Positions 55,395 to 64,000 of a stretch of DNA of 64,000 nucleotides are shown one piece after another. Below the pieces are notes generated by a model. That model was given only the letters and a program-made list of their open reading frames with translations, searched no databases and was not told the DNA's origin. The DNA comes from Nocardia transvalensis NBRC 15921 (GTDB taxonomy: Bacteria; Actinomycetota; Actinomycetes; Mycobacteriales; Mycobacteriaceae): the NCBI RefSeq assembly GCF_000308875.1, contig NZ_BAGL01000032.1, positions 1-64,000 on the forward strand, in the 5' to 3' direction. The first letter of the stretch is position 1, and every line of letters starts with the position of its first letter. The translations under genes and the position numbers were made by a program.

Positions 55395-57083
55395 ATGACA
55401 CAGGAATTCGAGTTCGATGTGGTGGTCGTCGGCTCCGGCGCCGCCGGGATGACCGCCGCGCTGACGGCCGCCTACCGCGGGCTGGCGGTGACGCTGGTCG
55501 AGAAGAGCCGCAGTTTCGGCGGCTCCACGGCGCGCTCCGGCGGCGGCGTCTGGATCCCCGGCAATCCGGTGCTCCAGGCCGCCGGCGTGCCCGACAGCCC
55601 CGAACTGGCCCGTACCTACCTGAAAGCCGTTGTGGGCGATCGCGTTCCGGACAGCAAACAGCGCGCCTTCCTCGAGCACGGTCCGGCGATGATGCGGTAT
55701 CTCGGTGCGCGCAGCCGGTATTGGGAGTTCGTGTACGACCGCGGATACTCCGACTATCACCCGGAGTATCCGGGTGGCCTGGCGCAGGGCCGCAGTATCG
55801 AACCCGCGCCCCTCGACGGCCGGCTGCTGGGCGGCGACCTGCACAAGATCAATCAGCCGACGATGTCGGGCCCGAAGGGAATCGCGTTCACCGTCAGCGA
55901 TTTCCACGATCTGAACATGATCGCCCGGACGTGGACGGGCAAGCGGACGGCGGTCAAGGTGGGAATCCGGGCCGTGCGGGACGCGCTGCGCGGCCGCCTG
56001 CCGCTGAGCCTCGGCAAGGCGCTGGCGGCGCGGCTGTGGCTCTCGCTGCGTGACGCGGGAGTGCCGGTGTGGCTGAACACCCCGCTGACCGACCTGATCA
56101 CCGAGGGCGACGCGGTCGTGGGCGTCCGGGTCGAGCACGAGGGACGGCCGGTGCGCATCACGGCCCGGCTCGGCGTGGTGCTCGCGGCGGGCGGATTCGA
56201 GCACAACCTCGAGATGCGCGAGCAGTACCTCTCGGGCCCGCAGTCCACCGACTGGACCGTCGGCGCGACCGAGAACGTCGGCGAAGGCATCGTCGCCGGT
56301 CAAAAGGCCGGTGGCGCAGTAGATCTCATGGACGACGCCTGGTGGGGCCCGTCGGTGCGCAACCCGGACGGGCCGCCGTTCTTCTGCCTGGCCGAACGCG
56401 CCCAGCCGGGCGGGATCATGGTCAACCGCGCCGGCCGGCGGTTCGTCAACGAATCCGCGCCCTACGTGAACGTGGTGCACGCGATGTACGAGCAGGAGGC
56501 CGCGAGCGGCGGGCACATTCCGGCGTACTTCATCATGGATCAGCGTTTCCGGGACCGCTATCTGTTCCTGGGAAACTTTCCCCGCCAGCGGATTCCGCAG
56601 AAGTACTTCGACGCCGGGATCATCGACCGCGCGGACACCGTGGCGGGCCTGGCCGAGCGGATCGGTGTACCGCCGGCCGACCTGACCGCGACGGTGGAGC
56701 GCTTCAACGACTTCGCCCGGTGCGGCATCGATGGGGACTTCGGCCGCGGCGACTCCGCCTACGACCGCTACTACGGCGATCCGACGGTTCGCCCGAACCC
56801 GTGTCTGGCCCCGCTCGAGAGAGGGCCGTTCTACGCGGTCGAGATGGTGCCGGGCGATCTGGGCACCAAGGGCGGTCTGGTCACCGACGAGTATGCCCGG
56901 GTGCTGGACGACGACGGCCGCGTCATCGCGGGACTGTATGCGGCAGGCAATAATTCGGCCTCGGTGATGGGAAACGACTACGCCGGAGCGGGCGCCACCA
57001 TCGGCCCCGCCATGGTGTTCGGCTATGTCGCCGCGACCCACATGGCCGCCGCGGCACAGCGTGATTCGGTGATCGGGGAGTGA
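55395..57083 (+). CDS. KstD-like 3-ketosteroid dehydrogenase/FAD-binding protein
   Basis: 562-residue flavoprotein. FAD motif VVGSGAAGMTAAL, GGSTARSGGGVWIPGN near the N-terminus, and the C-terminal GNDYAGAGATIGPAMVFGY, equivalent to the Y-x-G-x-G-x-TIG block of 3-ketosteroid delta1-dehydrogenases that holds the substrate-enolising Tyr. Tyr119 and Tyr318 equivalents cannot be fixed without alignment, so delta1- versus delta4(5alpha)-activity is open. The stop overlaps the next SDR by 4 bp. Confidence 0.85.
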   Translation: MTQEFEFDVVVVGSGAAGMTAALTAAYRGLAVTLVEKSRSFGGSTARSGGGVWIPGNPVLQAAGVPDSPELARTYLKAVVGDRVPDSKQRAFLEHGPAMMRYLGARSRYWEFVYDRGYSDYHPEYPGGLAQGRSIEPAPLDGRLLGGDLHKINQPTMSGPKGIAFTVSDFHDLNMIARTWTGKRTAVKVGIRAVRDALRGRLPLSLGKALAARLWLSLRDAGVPVWLNTPLTDLITEGDAVVGVRVEHEGRPVRITARLGVVLAAGGFEHNLEMREQYLSGPQSTDWTVGATENVGEGIVAGQKAGGAVDLMDDAWWGPSVRNPDGPPFFCLAERAQPGGIMVNRAGRRFVNESAPYVNVVHAMYEQEAASGGHIPAYFIMDQRFRDRYLFLGNFPRQRIPQKYFDAGIIDRADTVAGLAERIGVPPADLTATVERFNDFARCGIDGDFGRGDSAYDRYYGDPTVRPNPCLAPLERGPFYAVEMVPGDLGTKGGLVTDEYARVLDDDGRVIAGLYAAGNNSASVMGNDYAGAGATIGPAMVFGYVAATHMAAAAQRDSVIGE

Positions 57084-57817
57084 CCGTGGGCAGAGTCGAC
57101 GGCCGGACCGTCATCGTGACCGGCGGCGCCCGCGGCATGGGCGCGGCATTCGCCGGGAGGTTGGTCGCCGAGGGCGCGTCGGTGGTCATCACCGACGTCC
57201 TCGCCGAGGAGGGCGAAGCCGTTGCGGCGGAACTGGGTTCGTCGGCGGCCTTCCTGCCGCACGACGTGACCGACGAAGCGGCGTGGATCGAGGTGGTGGC
57301 CCGCGCGGAGGCGCTGTTCGGCCCCGTCTCGGGCCTGGTCAACAACGCGGGCATCGTGCACGTCGACCCGATCGAGCGGCTCGCCGAGGCGGACTATCGC
57401 CGCGTGATCGACGTGAATCAGGTCGGCGTCTTCCTCGGAATGAAATCCGTTGCGCCGTCGATGCGCCGGGCCGGCGGCGGATCCATCGTGAACATCTCCT
57501 CGATCGGCGGCATCATCTCCTTCGGCAACATCCTGGGCTACGTGGCGTCGAAATGGGCGGTGCGGGGAATGACCAAGGCCGCGGCACAGGAGTTCGGGGC
57601 CTGGGGAATCCGGGTCAACTCGGTGCATCCGGGCGTGGTGATCACCGAAATGACCGCCGACTCCGAGCGATCCAACGCGATGTTCCACGACCAGCCGCTG
57701 GCCCGGCCCGGTACGCCGGAGGAACTCGCCGCCCTGGTGCTGTTCCTCGTCTCCGCGGAATCCGGGTACAGCACGGGCTCCGAATTCGTCGCCGACGGCG
57801 GCTTCACCACCCACTGA
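57080..57817 (+). CDS. SDR-family oxidoreductase
   Basis: 245 residues: TGGARGMG, NNAGIVHVDP, NISSIGG, YVASKWAVRGMTK and a VADGGF end, again the 3-alpha/20-beta-HSD-like pattern. GTG start overlaps the KstD-like stop (GTGA); a GTG two codons later is possible. Probably oxidises or reduces a hydroxyl on the substrate of the flavoprotein. Confidence 0.88.
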   Translation: MTVGRVDGRTVIVTGGARGMGAAFAGRLVAEGASVVITDVLAEEGEAVAAELGSSAAFLPHDVTDEAAWIEVVARAEALFGPVSGLVNNAGIVHVDPIERLAEADYRRVIDVNQVGVFLGMKSVAPSMRRAGGGSIVNISSIGGIISFGNILGYVASKWAVRGMTKAAAQEFGAWGIRVNSVHPGVVITEMTADSERSNAMFHDQPLARPGTPEELAALVLFLVSAESGYSTGSEFVADGGFTTH

Positions 57818-57855
57818 GCGCTCACGGGCGCACAAGCAGGACAAGGACATTCGCG

Positions 57856-58674
57856 GTGCAGAACTTCGAGGGAAAGACCGCCGTGATCACCGGCGCCGGT
57901 GCCGGGATCGGCCGCGCGCTGGCGCTCGAACTGGCACGGCACGGCGCCCGGCTGGCGCTGTCGGGCCGCAGCATCGACACGGTGGCGGAGACGGCGGCGC
58001 TGTGCGAGAAACAGGGCGCGCAGGCCCGCGCGTACCAGGTCGACGTCACCGACCGGGCGGCGGTCTACCGGCACGCCGACCAGGTCGTCGCCGACTTCGA
58101 CCGGGTGAATCTGGTGGTGAACAACGCCGGGGTCTCGCTGACCGCCGATATCGAGGAACTCGACTGGGCGGATCTGGAGTGGATCGTCGGCATCAACTTC
58201 TGGGGCGTCATGCACGGCACCAAGGCGTTCCTGCCGGCCGTGATCGCCTCCGGAGACGGCCATATCGCGAACGTCTCCAGTATGTTCGGCCTTGCCGCCT
58301 GCCCCAGCCAAGGGGCTTACAGCGCAACCAAATTCGCCACGCGGGCCGTCACCGACGCGCTGCGCCAGGAGATGAGGATCGCCGGCCATCGAGTCGGTGT
58401 CAGCTCCGTGCATCCCGGCATGATCAAGACCGGCATCGCCTGGAAGGCCCGCGCGGGCGGCACGCGTGACCGCGACGCGCTGGCGGCGAATTTCGACCGG
58501 CTGGCCAAGACCACGCCCGAGCGGGCGGCGGAGGTCATCGTGTCGGGTATCCGCAAGAACAAGGCGAAGATCCTCGTCGGCGCCGACGCGCACGTCATCG
58601 ACTGGCTACCGCGGATCTTCGGCTCCGGATACCAGCTGCTGCTCACCGCCCAGATGCGCAAGGAAGTCTCGTGA
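57856..58674 (+). CDS. SDR-family oxidoreductase, long C-terminus
   Basis: 272 residues from a GTG at 57856: TGAGAGIGRALALELARHG, NNAGVSLTADI, VSSMFG, YSATKFATRAVTDALRQEM and a basic C-terminal segment (GIRKNKAKILVGADAHVIDWLPRIFG) seen in membrane-associated SDRs acting on lipids, such as acyl or sterol reductases. 38 bp after the previous SDR; third gene of the operon. Confidence 0.85.
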   Translation: MQNFEGKTAVITGAGAGIGRALALELARHGARLALSGRSIDTVAETAALCEKQGAQARAYQVDVTDRAAVYRHADQVVADFDRVNLVVNNAGVSLTADIEELDWADLEWIVGINFWGVMHGTKAFLPAVIASGDGHIANVSSMFGLAACPSQGAYSATKFATRAVTDALRQEMRIAGHRVGVSSVHPGMIKTGIAWKARAGGTRDRDALAANFDRLAKTTPERAAEVIVSGIRKNKAKILVGADAHVIDWLPRIFGSGYQLLLTAQMRKEVS

Positions 58675-58683
58675 CCGGCCACT

Positions 58684-59401
58684 GTTGAGGGCGAAAACCC
58701 GCTTTCGCCACAGCGCTGGGCGGGCGTCATATGCCTGTCGCTGGGCATCTTCACCATCGTCACCAGCGAGATCCTGCCGGTCGGACTGCTGAATCCGATC
58801 GCCGCCCACTACGCCGTCTCGCCGGGCACCGGCGGGCTGTCGCTGACCTTGCCCGGACTCACGGCGATGGTGAGCGCCGCTGGCGACCGTTCTGACGGCG
58901 CGCCTCGACCGCCGCCGCATGCTGGTGCTGTTCCTGCGGGACACCGCGGGCGAGGGCGCTGTCGGCGGCTATCTCCTGATCTACGGTGTCGCAGGCGTTT
59001 TCGGCACGGTTGTCACCAGTCGCACGCTGCGGGCACGGCGTGCGTGGCACTCTCGCCGTCAGCGCCGCCCTGATCGGCCTGGCGACGGTGCTCGGCCACG
59101 CTCCTGCGGGAGCGGGGCTCTGCTGACGGTGTGAGGTCTCGCCTACGGCACGGTCCCGGCGTGCTCGCAGACGTGGTTCGCCCGGTCCGCCCCGCAGGCC
59201 GCCGAGGCCGCCACCGTGCTGTTCACCGCGTCGTTCCAGGCGACCCTGGCCTGCGGCGCACTGCTGGGTGGCCGGATCGTGGACGCGGCGTCGACGGCGA
59301 CGGTTCTGGTGTGCGCGGGAGTCGTCGCGCTCGGGACGGCGGTGCTGGTGGGCGTGATCCGTGCGCCCGGCGCGCTTCTCGAACCGGGCAGTCTGAAATA
59401 G
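58684..59401 (+). pseudogene. Broken MFS transporter gene
   Basis: Starting at about 58684, GENPLSPQRWAGVICLSLGIFTIVTSEILPVGLLNPIAAHYAVS is the N-terminus of a YdhP/AraJ-like major facilitator. A frameshift near 58876 moves the next part (LATVLTARLDRRRMLVLF) to another frame. An internal deletion joins helix 3 to a helix-7-8-like GGYLLIYGVAGVFGTV. A further shift near 59050-59150 leads to AEAATVLFTASFQATLACGALLGGRIVD, ending at TAG 59401. About half of a normal 390-residue transporter remains. Confidence 0.8.
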
Positions 59402-59404
59402 ACT
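59376..59404 (+). promoter_or_regulatory. Promoter for leaderless hydrolase gene, inside pseudogene end
   Basis: TTCTCG (59376-59381), 17-bp spacer, TAGACT (59399-59404); the GTG start is 6 nt later. The TAG of the -10 is also the stop of the MFS remnant. Confidence 0.5.
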
Positions 59405-59410
59405 CGGCCC

Positions 59411-60205
59411 GTGCGTAGGACAGCGGAGGTCAGCGACGGGCAATCGGTCGGCTATGTCGATCACGGCGGCGACGGCCCGAATGTGCTGCTACTGCACAGT
59501 TATCTGATGAACGCGGATATGTTCGCGCCGCAGGTGGCGGCGCTGGGCAGCGCGTTCCGGCTGATCGCGATGGACGAGCGCGGGCACGGCGAGACGCCCG
59601 CCGACGGCCCCTTCACCTACTGGGACGTGGCCAGGGACGCGCTCGGCCTGCTCGACGCGCTGTCCGTGGACCGGTGCGCCGTGGTGGGCACGAGTCAGGG
59701 CGGATTCATCGCGCTGCGAATGGCGCTGCTCGCGCCGGAGCGGATCTCCGCGCTCGCGCTGCTGGGCACCTCGGGCACCGTGGAGGACCCGGAGGTGGCC
59801 GCCGCCTACCGCCAGGCCGCGGCCGCCTGGCGCGAATTCGGCCCGACACCGGAACTGCTCGACATGAACGCCGCGATCTGCCTGGGCGACTACGACGCGA
59901 CCGAGTGGCAGGCCCTCTGGCGTCAGCTCCCCGCCGACCGCATAGACCGTGTACTCACCCCGCTGGTCGAACGGGACAGCGTCCTGGACCGCGCGCCCGA
60001 GATCGCCTGCCCCGCCCTGGTACTCCACGGCACCGCCGACGCCGCCTACCCCGTCGACCGCGCCCGCGAACTGGCCCAAGCCCTCCCGAACAGCGAACCA
60101 CCCATCATCGTCGAAGGCGGCGCACACTTCCTGAGCCTCACCGACGCCGAGGCAGTCAACCCGCACTTGCGAACGTTCCTGGAGAAAGCGACAGCGCGCG
60201 GGTAG
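59411..60205 (+). CDS. Alpha/beta hydrolase
   Basis: 264 residues. Nucleophile elbow VVGTSQGG (Ser), acid in HGTADAAYPVD and catalytic His in EGGAHFLSLT; 3-oxoadipate enol-lactonase-like architecture with a short cap. GTG start, leaderless promoter upstream. Convergent with the DUF885 gene, 2 bp apart. Substrate unknown. Confidence 0.85.
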   Translation: MRRTAEVSDGQSVGYVDHGGDGPNVLLLHSYLMNADMFAPQVAALGSAFRLIAMDERGHGETPADGPFTYWDVARDALGLLDALSVDRCAVVGTSQGGFIALRMALLAPERISALALLGTSGTVEDPEVAAAYRQAAAAWREFGPTPELLDMNAAICLGDYDATEWQALWRQLPADRIDRVLTPLVERDSVLDRAPEIACPALVLHGTADAAYPVDRARELAQALPNSEPPIIVEGGAHFLSLTDAEAVNPHLRTFLEKATARG

Positions 60206-60207
60206 CG

Positions 60208-61890
60208 TCACCCCATGGCGGCCAGCTGAGCCCGCAGCGTATCCAGCCCCATCCCACCCATCTTCAACGCCCGGGTGTGAAAGTCCTTGAGGTCGAACGA
60301 ATTACCCGCCCGCGCACGCGCCTCGTCGCGGGCGGTGAGCCACAGCCGCTCACCGAGTTTGTAGGCAGGCGCCTGGCCCGGCCAGCCGAGGTAGCGATCG
60401 ATCTCGTCGCGGACGTGGTCGCGATCGGTGACCGTGCGGGACAGCAGGAATTCCAGCCCGAGGCCGGGGGTCCAGCGCTCGCCCACGTGGAATCCGGTGC
60501 CCGCCGGGATCTCCAGCTCCAGGTGCATGCCGATGTCGACCACGACTCGCGCGGCCCGGAACAACAGCTCGGAGAGCATGCCGAACAGGTCCCCGTCGTC
60601 GCCGATATAGCCCAGCTCGGCCATGAGGCGCTCGGCGTACAGCGCCCAGCCCTCGCCGTGCCCGTCGGTGAACGACATCATCCGCTGGTACTTGTTCAGC
60701 GTCTCCGCCTCGTGCACCGCCGTCGCGACCTGCAGGTGATGGCCCGGCACACCCTCGTGGTAGACGACGGACACCTCGCGCCAGGTGCTGAACTCCTCCT
60801 TGTCCGCGGGCACCGACCACCACATCCGTCCCGGACGGCCGAAGTCCGCGCTGGGCCCGGTGTAGTACGCGCCGACCCCGCCACCGGGCGGCGCGATCGA
60901 GCACTCCAGCGTCATCAGCGCATCGGGGATGTCGAAGTGCTTGCCGCGCAACGAATCCAGTGCGTGATCGGACAGTCCCTGCATCCAGTCCTCGAAGGCG
61001 GCCCGTCCCCGCACCCGATACTTCGGGTGGGCGTCGAGCGCCGTCGCGGTCTCGGCGAGTGTCGCGCCCGGCGCGATGCGGGCGGCGACCGCCAGCATCT
61101 CGGTCTCGATCCGGGAGAACTCGTCCCAGCCCCACGCATAGGCTTCCCGCAGGTCCAGATGGGCGCCGGTGAAATAGCGCGACCACAGACCGTAGATCTC
61201 CTCGCCGACGGCATCGCGCACCGGCGCGTGCGGCGCCAGCTCGGCGCGCAGGAATCCGGCGAATTCGGCGTAGGCCCGCTGCGCGGATCGCGCGGCCCGG
61301 TCCACCTCGTCGACCGGGGCGCCGGGAACGGCGTCGGCGGCCGAGGCGAAGGTGGTGAAATATCCCTTCCCGTCGTGCAATCCGGCCCAGGTGTCGGCCT
61401 GGTCGGCGGTCTTGCGGAGTTGCCGCAGCGCGGACACCCGGCCGTGTTGCGCCGAGGACAGCAGTGCCTGGCGGAGGCCGTCGAGTGTCGCGGGAACCGC
61501 CGCGAGCCGCTTGGCGACGGTCGCCCAGTCGTCGGCCGTGGCGGTATCCATCAGGTCGAACACCATCCGGATGTCCTGTACCGGACTCGCGATCACGTTG
61601 AGCGCCGCCTGCGTCAGCCCGGCGTCGTGGAGTTCGAGTTCGAGGCCGACGCGCTCGTCGAAGACGGCCTGGGCGATCCGCTCACGCTCGTCCGTGGGCC
61701 GGGCGGCGCGAATAGCGCGCAGGGCCGTGCGTGCGATCTCGGCGCGGCGATCGTGCCCGGCGGGGGAGTAGTCGGTCAGACGGTCGTCGCGGCCGTCGAG
61801 GCCGAGCGTGGTGGCGACGACCGGGTCGGCCTCCGCCCAATCGTCCACGAACCGATCACAGATCGCGTGCACACCCTGTTCGGCAACCAT
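60208..61890 (-). CDS. DUF885-family metallo-hydrolase
   Basis: 560 residues. The family motif VYHEGVPGHHLQ contains an HExxxH-like zinc site; further conserved are YTGPSADFGRPGRMWW and TDGHGEGWALYAERLM. Members resemble M32/M2-type peptidases, but most have no proven substrate. No signal peptide is seen, so it is likely cytoplasmic. The ATG begins MVAEQGVHAICDRFVDDW as homologues do. Confidence 0.85.
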   Translation of the reverse strand: MVAEQGVHAICDRFVDDWAEADPVVATTLGLDGRDDRLTDYSPAGHDRRAEIARTALRAIRAARPTDERERIAQAVFDERVGLELELHDAGLTQAALNVIASPVQDIRMVFDLMDTATADDWATVAKRLAAVPATLDGLRQALLSSAQHGRVSALRQLRKTADQADTWAGLHDGKGYFTTFASAADAVPGAPVDEVDRAARSAQRAYAEFAGFLRAELAPHAPVRDAVGEEIYGLWSRYFTGAHLDLREAYAWGWDEFSRIETEMLAVAARIAPGATLAETATALDAHPKYRVRGRAAFEDWMQGLSDHALDSLRGKHFDIPDALMTLECSIAPPGGGVGAYYTGPSADFGRPGRMWWSVPADKEEFSTWREVSVVYHEGVPGHHLQVATAVHEAETLNKYQRMMSFTDGHGEGWALYAERLMAELGYIGDDGDLFGMLSELLFRAARVVVDIGMHLELEIPAGTGFHVGERWTPGLGLEFLLSRTVTDRDHVRDEIDRYLGWPGQAPAYKLGERLWLTARDEARARAGNSFDLKDFHTRALKMGGMGLDTLRAQLAAMG

Positions 61891-62232
61891 GGCGGGCAGG
61901 CTACCGGCTGCGCCCTCCGCCGGACACCGAAATTGTGGCCGGTTCCAGCGGAACGGCGACCGGGCTGGGCCGCAGCACGTGTCGCCGAGGCCGTATTACC
62001 CAGCCGCCCGGTCCATTTCCGGAAAATGCAGTCCGCGTAAGGCTTTCGCCCCTCGGGCAGCCAGGTCAGAATCGCCACCCGGGGGTTGAGGCGGGCGAAA
62101 CCCGGGACACACCTCGGCGAATTACTACGCGAGCATCCTGCTGAGCGGGACCGTCCCTACGGGGAGGTGGCGAACGGCGGCACTCTCGTCCTGTGCCCGC
62201 CACGCCGGTGGCGACCGGATCGAAGGAGTGAC
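61891..62232. other. Intergenic region between DUF885 and ppdK genes
   Basis: 342 bp with no gene recognised. It contains the 10-bp palindrome TTTCCGGAAA (62018-62027) within CATTT/AAATG arms (62016-62030), a possible operator, and CGAAGGAGTGAC as ribosome site for the gene at 62233. Confidence 0.45.
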
Positions 62233-64000
62233 ATGAGCGTGGGAGCGGAGCGTGCTCATCGGCGCGAGAACCCGGCCGCCACCGTCGTGGCGCTCGACGG
62301 GTCCTGCGCGCTGCCGCGGGAGCGGATCGGCGGGAAGGCCTGGAGCATCGATCGCATGCGCGCGCTCGGCCTGCCCGTCCCGCCCGCCTTCGCGCTGACC
62401 ACGGACGCCTGGGCCGATTTCACCGCGCGCGGCGAGATCGCCGACGGCGTCTGGCGCGCGGTGTGCGACGGGATCGCGATGCTCGAACACGGCACCGGCC
62501 GCACTTTCGGATCGGTGCGGCGGCCGCTGCTGGTGTCGGTGCGATCCGGCGCCGCGGTGAGCATGCCCGGCATGATGGATACCGTCCTCAACCTGGGCGT
62601 CAATGCCGACGTCGCCCGGGCGCTGGCCGTCCAGACCGGCAGTCGCGACTATGCCGACGACACGCGCGAACGGTTCCGCGCGCAGTACCGCGAGACCGTC
62701 CTCGGCGATCCGGACGCCGCGGTGCCGCACGACCCGTGGCAGCAACTGCGCGCGGCGATCGCGGCGGTCTTCCGGTCGTGGGACTCCGAACGCGCCACCG
62801 CGTACCGCCGACACCGGGGCCTGCCCGACGACCTCGGCACCGCGGTCACGGTGCAGGCCATGGTGTTCGGCAATCTCGACGCGCGCTCGGGGACTGGCGT
62901 GCTGTTCAGCCGCGACCCGAATACCGGCGACGGCCCGGCGTACGGCGAATGGCTCGCCGGCGGGCAGGGCGAGGATGTGGTGTCGGGGCGGGTCACGCCG
63001 CGCCCGCTGGCCGAACTCGCCCACGACCAGCCCGAGGTGCACCGGCGGCTCGTCGAGGCGGCCGTCCTGCTCGAACGGGACGGCCGCAATATCCAGGACA
63101 TCGAATTCACGGTGGAATCGGGCACGCTGTGGCTGCTGCAGTCCCGCCCGGCGAAACGGTCCGCGCGGGCCGCCGTCCGCGCCGCGGTCGCCATGGCCGG
63201 CGAGGGCCTGATCGAGCCCCGGCAGGCGCTGGCGCGGGTCACCGCCGACCAGGTGCGCGCGGTGCTGCGCCCGTCCTCCGGCACCTTCGCGGGCGAGCCG
63301 CTGGCGCGGGGTGAGTCCGCCTGTCCCGGAATAGCTTCCGGCATCGTCGTGACCGACCCGGCCGAAGCGGAGGCCCGGGCGCGGTCGGGCGCCGACGTGA
63401 TCCTGGTCCGCCCCACCACCAGCCCCGCTGACCTGCACGGCATGATCGCCGCCCGCGCGGTCGTCACCGAATTCGGCGGCGCCACCTCCCATGCCGCCCT
63501 GGTCACCCGCGAACTCGGACGGCCGTGCGTGGTCGGCTGCGGCGCGGGCACGACCGCCTCCCTCGCCGGTCGCACGGTCACGGTGGACGGCGGCACCGGC
63601 ACGGTCTGGCTCGGCCGCGTCCCCGCCCGGACCGTAGACCCGTCCGTCCTCGCTGACGTCCGGCGCCTGTCCGAATGGGCGGGCGTAGCCCCGGAAGACC
63701 TGCCCGATCGGCTCGACGAGGTAGCCGGCGATCGGAACCCCGCGCCGGTCGCCCGCGACGAAAGTACCGGGTCCCGTGCGGTTTCCGAGCTGGAGGTGTT
63801 GCGGTTGGTGGGGGTCAAGGGGCGCGTGCGGGTCGAGGGAGTCGTCGACAGTTCGGGTGGGGACGCGGCCGAGGTCGCCGCGTGCTGTGCGGCATTGGCG
63901 GACCGTGGTCTGTGCGCGTCGACCCCGGCCGGTCTGCGGCTCACTCCGGAGGGCCGTCGGGAGATGGAACAGCTACTGGCACAGGAGCGTTCGAGAATCG
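62233..64000 (+). CDS. ppdK: Pyruvate phosphate dikinase-like protein, 3'-partial
   Basis: 589 residues visible, running off the right edge. PEP/pyruvate-binding ATP-grasp domain: RIGGKAWSIDRMRALGLPVPPAFALTT, VSVRSGAAVSMPGMMDTVLNLG, VQAMVFGNLD. The swivelling phosphohistidine domain has GGATSHAALVTRELGRPCVVG (His phosphorylated). Instead of the PEP/pyruvate TIM barrel, about residue 510 onward reads as a helical, winged-helix-like segment (VSELEVLRLVGVKGRV, ALADRGLCASTPAGLRLTPEGRREM). Mycobacterial PpdK (Rv1127c) also lacks the barrel. It may phosphorylate a partner or regulate rather than make PEP. Confidence 0.82.
   Translation, partial: MSVGAERAHRRENPAATVVALDGSCALPRERIGGKAWSIDRMRALGLPVPPAFALTTDAWADFTARGEIADGVWRAVCDGIAMLEHGTGRTFGSVRRPLLVSVRSGAAVSMPGMMDTVLNLGVNADVARALAVQTGSRDYADDTRERFRAQYRETVLGDPDAAVPHDPWQQLRAAIAAVFRSWDSERATAYRRHRGLPDDLGTAVTVQAMVFGNLDARSGTGVLFSRDPNTGDGPAYGEWLAGGQGEDVVSGRVTPRPLAELAHDQPEVHRRLVEAAVLLERDGRNIQDIEFTVESGTLWLLQSRPAKRSARAAVRAAVAMAGEGLIEPRQALARVTADQVRAVLRPSSGTFAGEPLARGESACPGIASGIVVTDPAEAEARARSGADVILVRPTTSPADLHGMIAARAVVTEFGGATSHAALVTRELGRPCVVGCGAGTTASLAGRTVTVDGGTGTVWLGRVPARTVDPSVLADVRRLSEWAGVAPEDLPDRLDEVAGDRNPAPVARDESTGSRAVSELEVLRLVGVKGRVRVEGVVDSSGGDAAEVAACCAALADRGLCASTPAGLRLTPEGRREMEQLLAQERSRI

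Overview
The window is about 70% G+C with dense, mostly bidirectionally packed genes, many GTG starts and ATGA/GTGA overlaps. The gene order valS-folC-DUF4233-ndk-rne-rplU-rpmA-obg-proB (27454-40362) and glpD/TetR/flavoprotein/diacylglycerol kinase (21205-26188) match mycobacterial chromosomes (Rv2448c-Rv2439c and Rv2249c-Rv2252 in M. tuberculosis). An EspG/PE-like/PPE-like cassette is also present. Together these point to a mycolic-acid actinomycete, most likely Nocardia or a close relative. No rRNA, tRNA or CRISPR was seen.

Left edge, 1-9041: a partial DpgC-type oxygenase, an enoyl-CoA hydratase and a benzoylformate-decarboxylase-like ThDP enzyme look like the right end of a 3,5-dihydroxyphenylacetyl-CoA pathway. 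They are followed by an exported catalase-like peroxidase, a cytochrome b561 and a CynX-type exporter, then a convergent YdeP/FdhF-type molybdoenzyme.

9214-21168 is an accessory stretch of small enzymes and regulator/target pairs (TetR/SDR, MarR/MFS, HxlR/second molybdoenzyme), a QueA-like/SDR pair, a two-domain VOC protein and an SRPBCC protein. 21205-26188 is the glycerolipid block. 26245-27453 holds a P-loop protein and a long intergenic region with a very strong hairpin.

27454-40362 is the conserved housekeeping block. ValRS carries an in-frame repeat insertion whose 20-nt hairpin core recurs at the 3' end of the TetR gene near 10.95 kb. 40369-43943 is a small ESX-associated cassette (PPE-like, PE-like, EspG) plus a DUF4254 protein. 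44382-52705 mixes a PPOX protein, an autoregulated-looking FadR-type regulator with a fatty acid hydroxylase, a stand-alone LigD polymerase domain, DUF4097, and a RecQ helicase fused to a phosphoribosyltransferase-like end. 52766-53457 is a decayed LAGLIDADG endonuclease gene of unusual composition. 53521-58674 is a putative steroid or lipophile catabolic group (HSL-type hydrolase, KstD-like flavoprotein, three SDRs), followed by a broken MFS gene, an alpha/beta hydrolase, a DUF885 metallo-hydrolase and the 5' part of a PpdK-type gene running off the right edge.

At least eight genes have a TANNNT-like -10 hexamer 5-7 nt before the start codon, suggesting frequent leaderless transcription.
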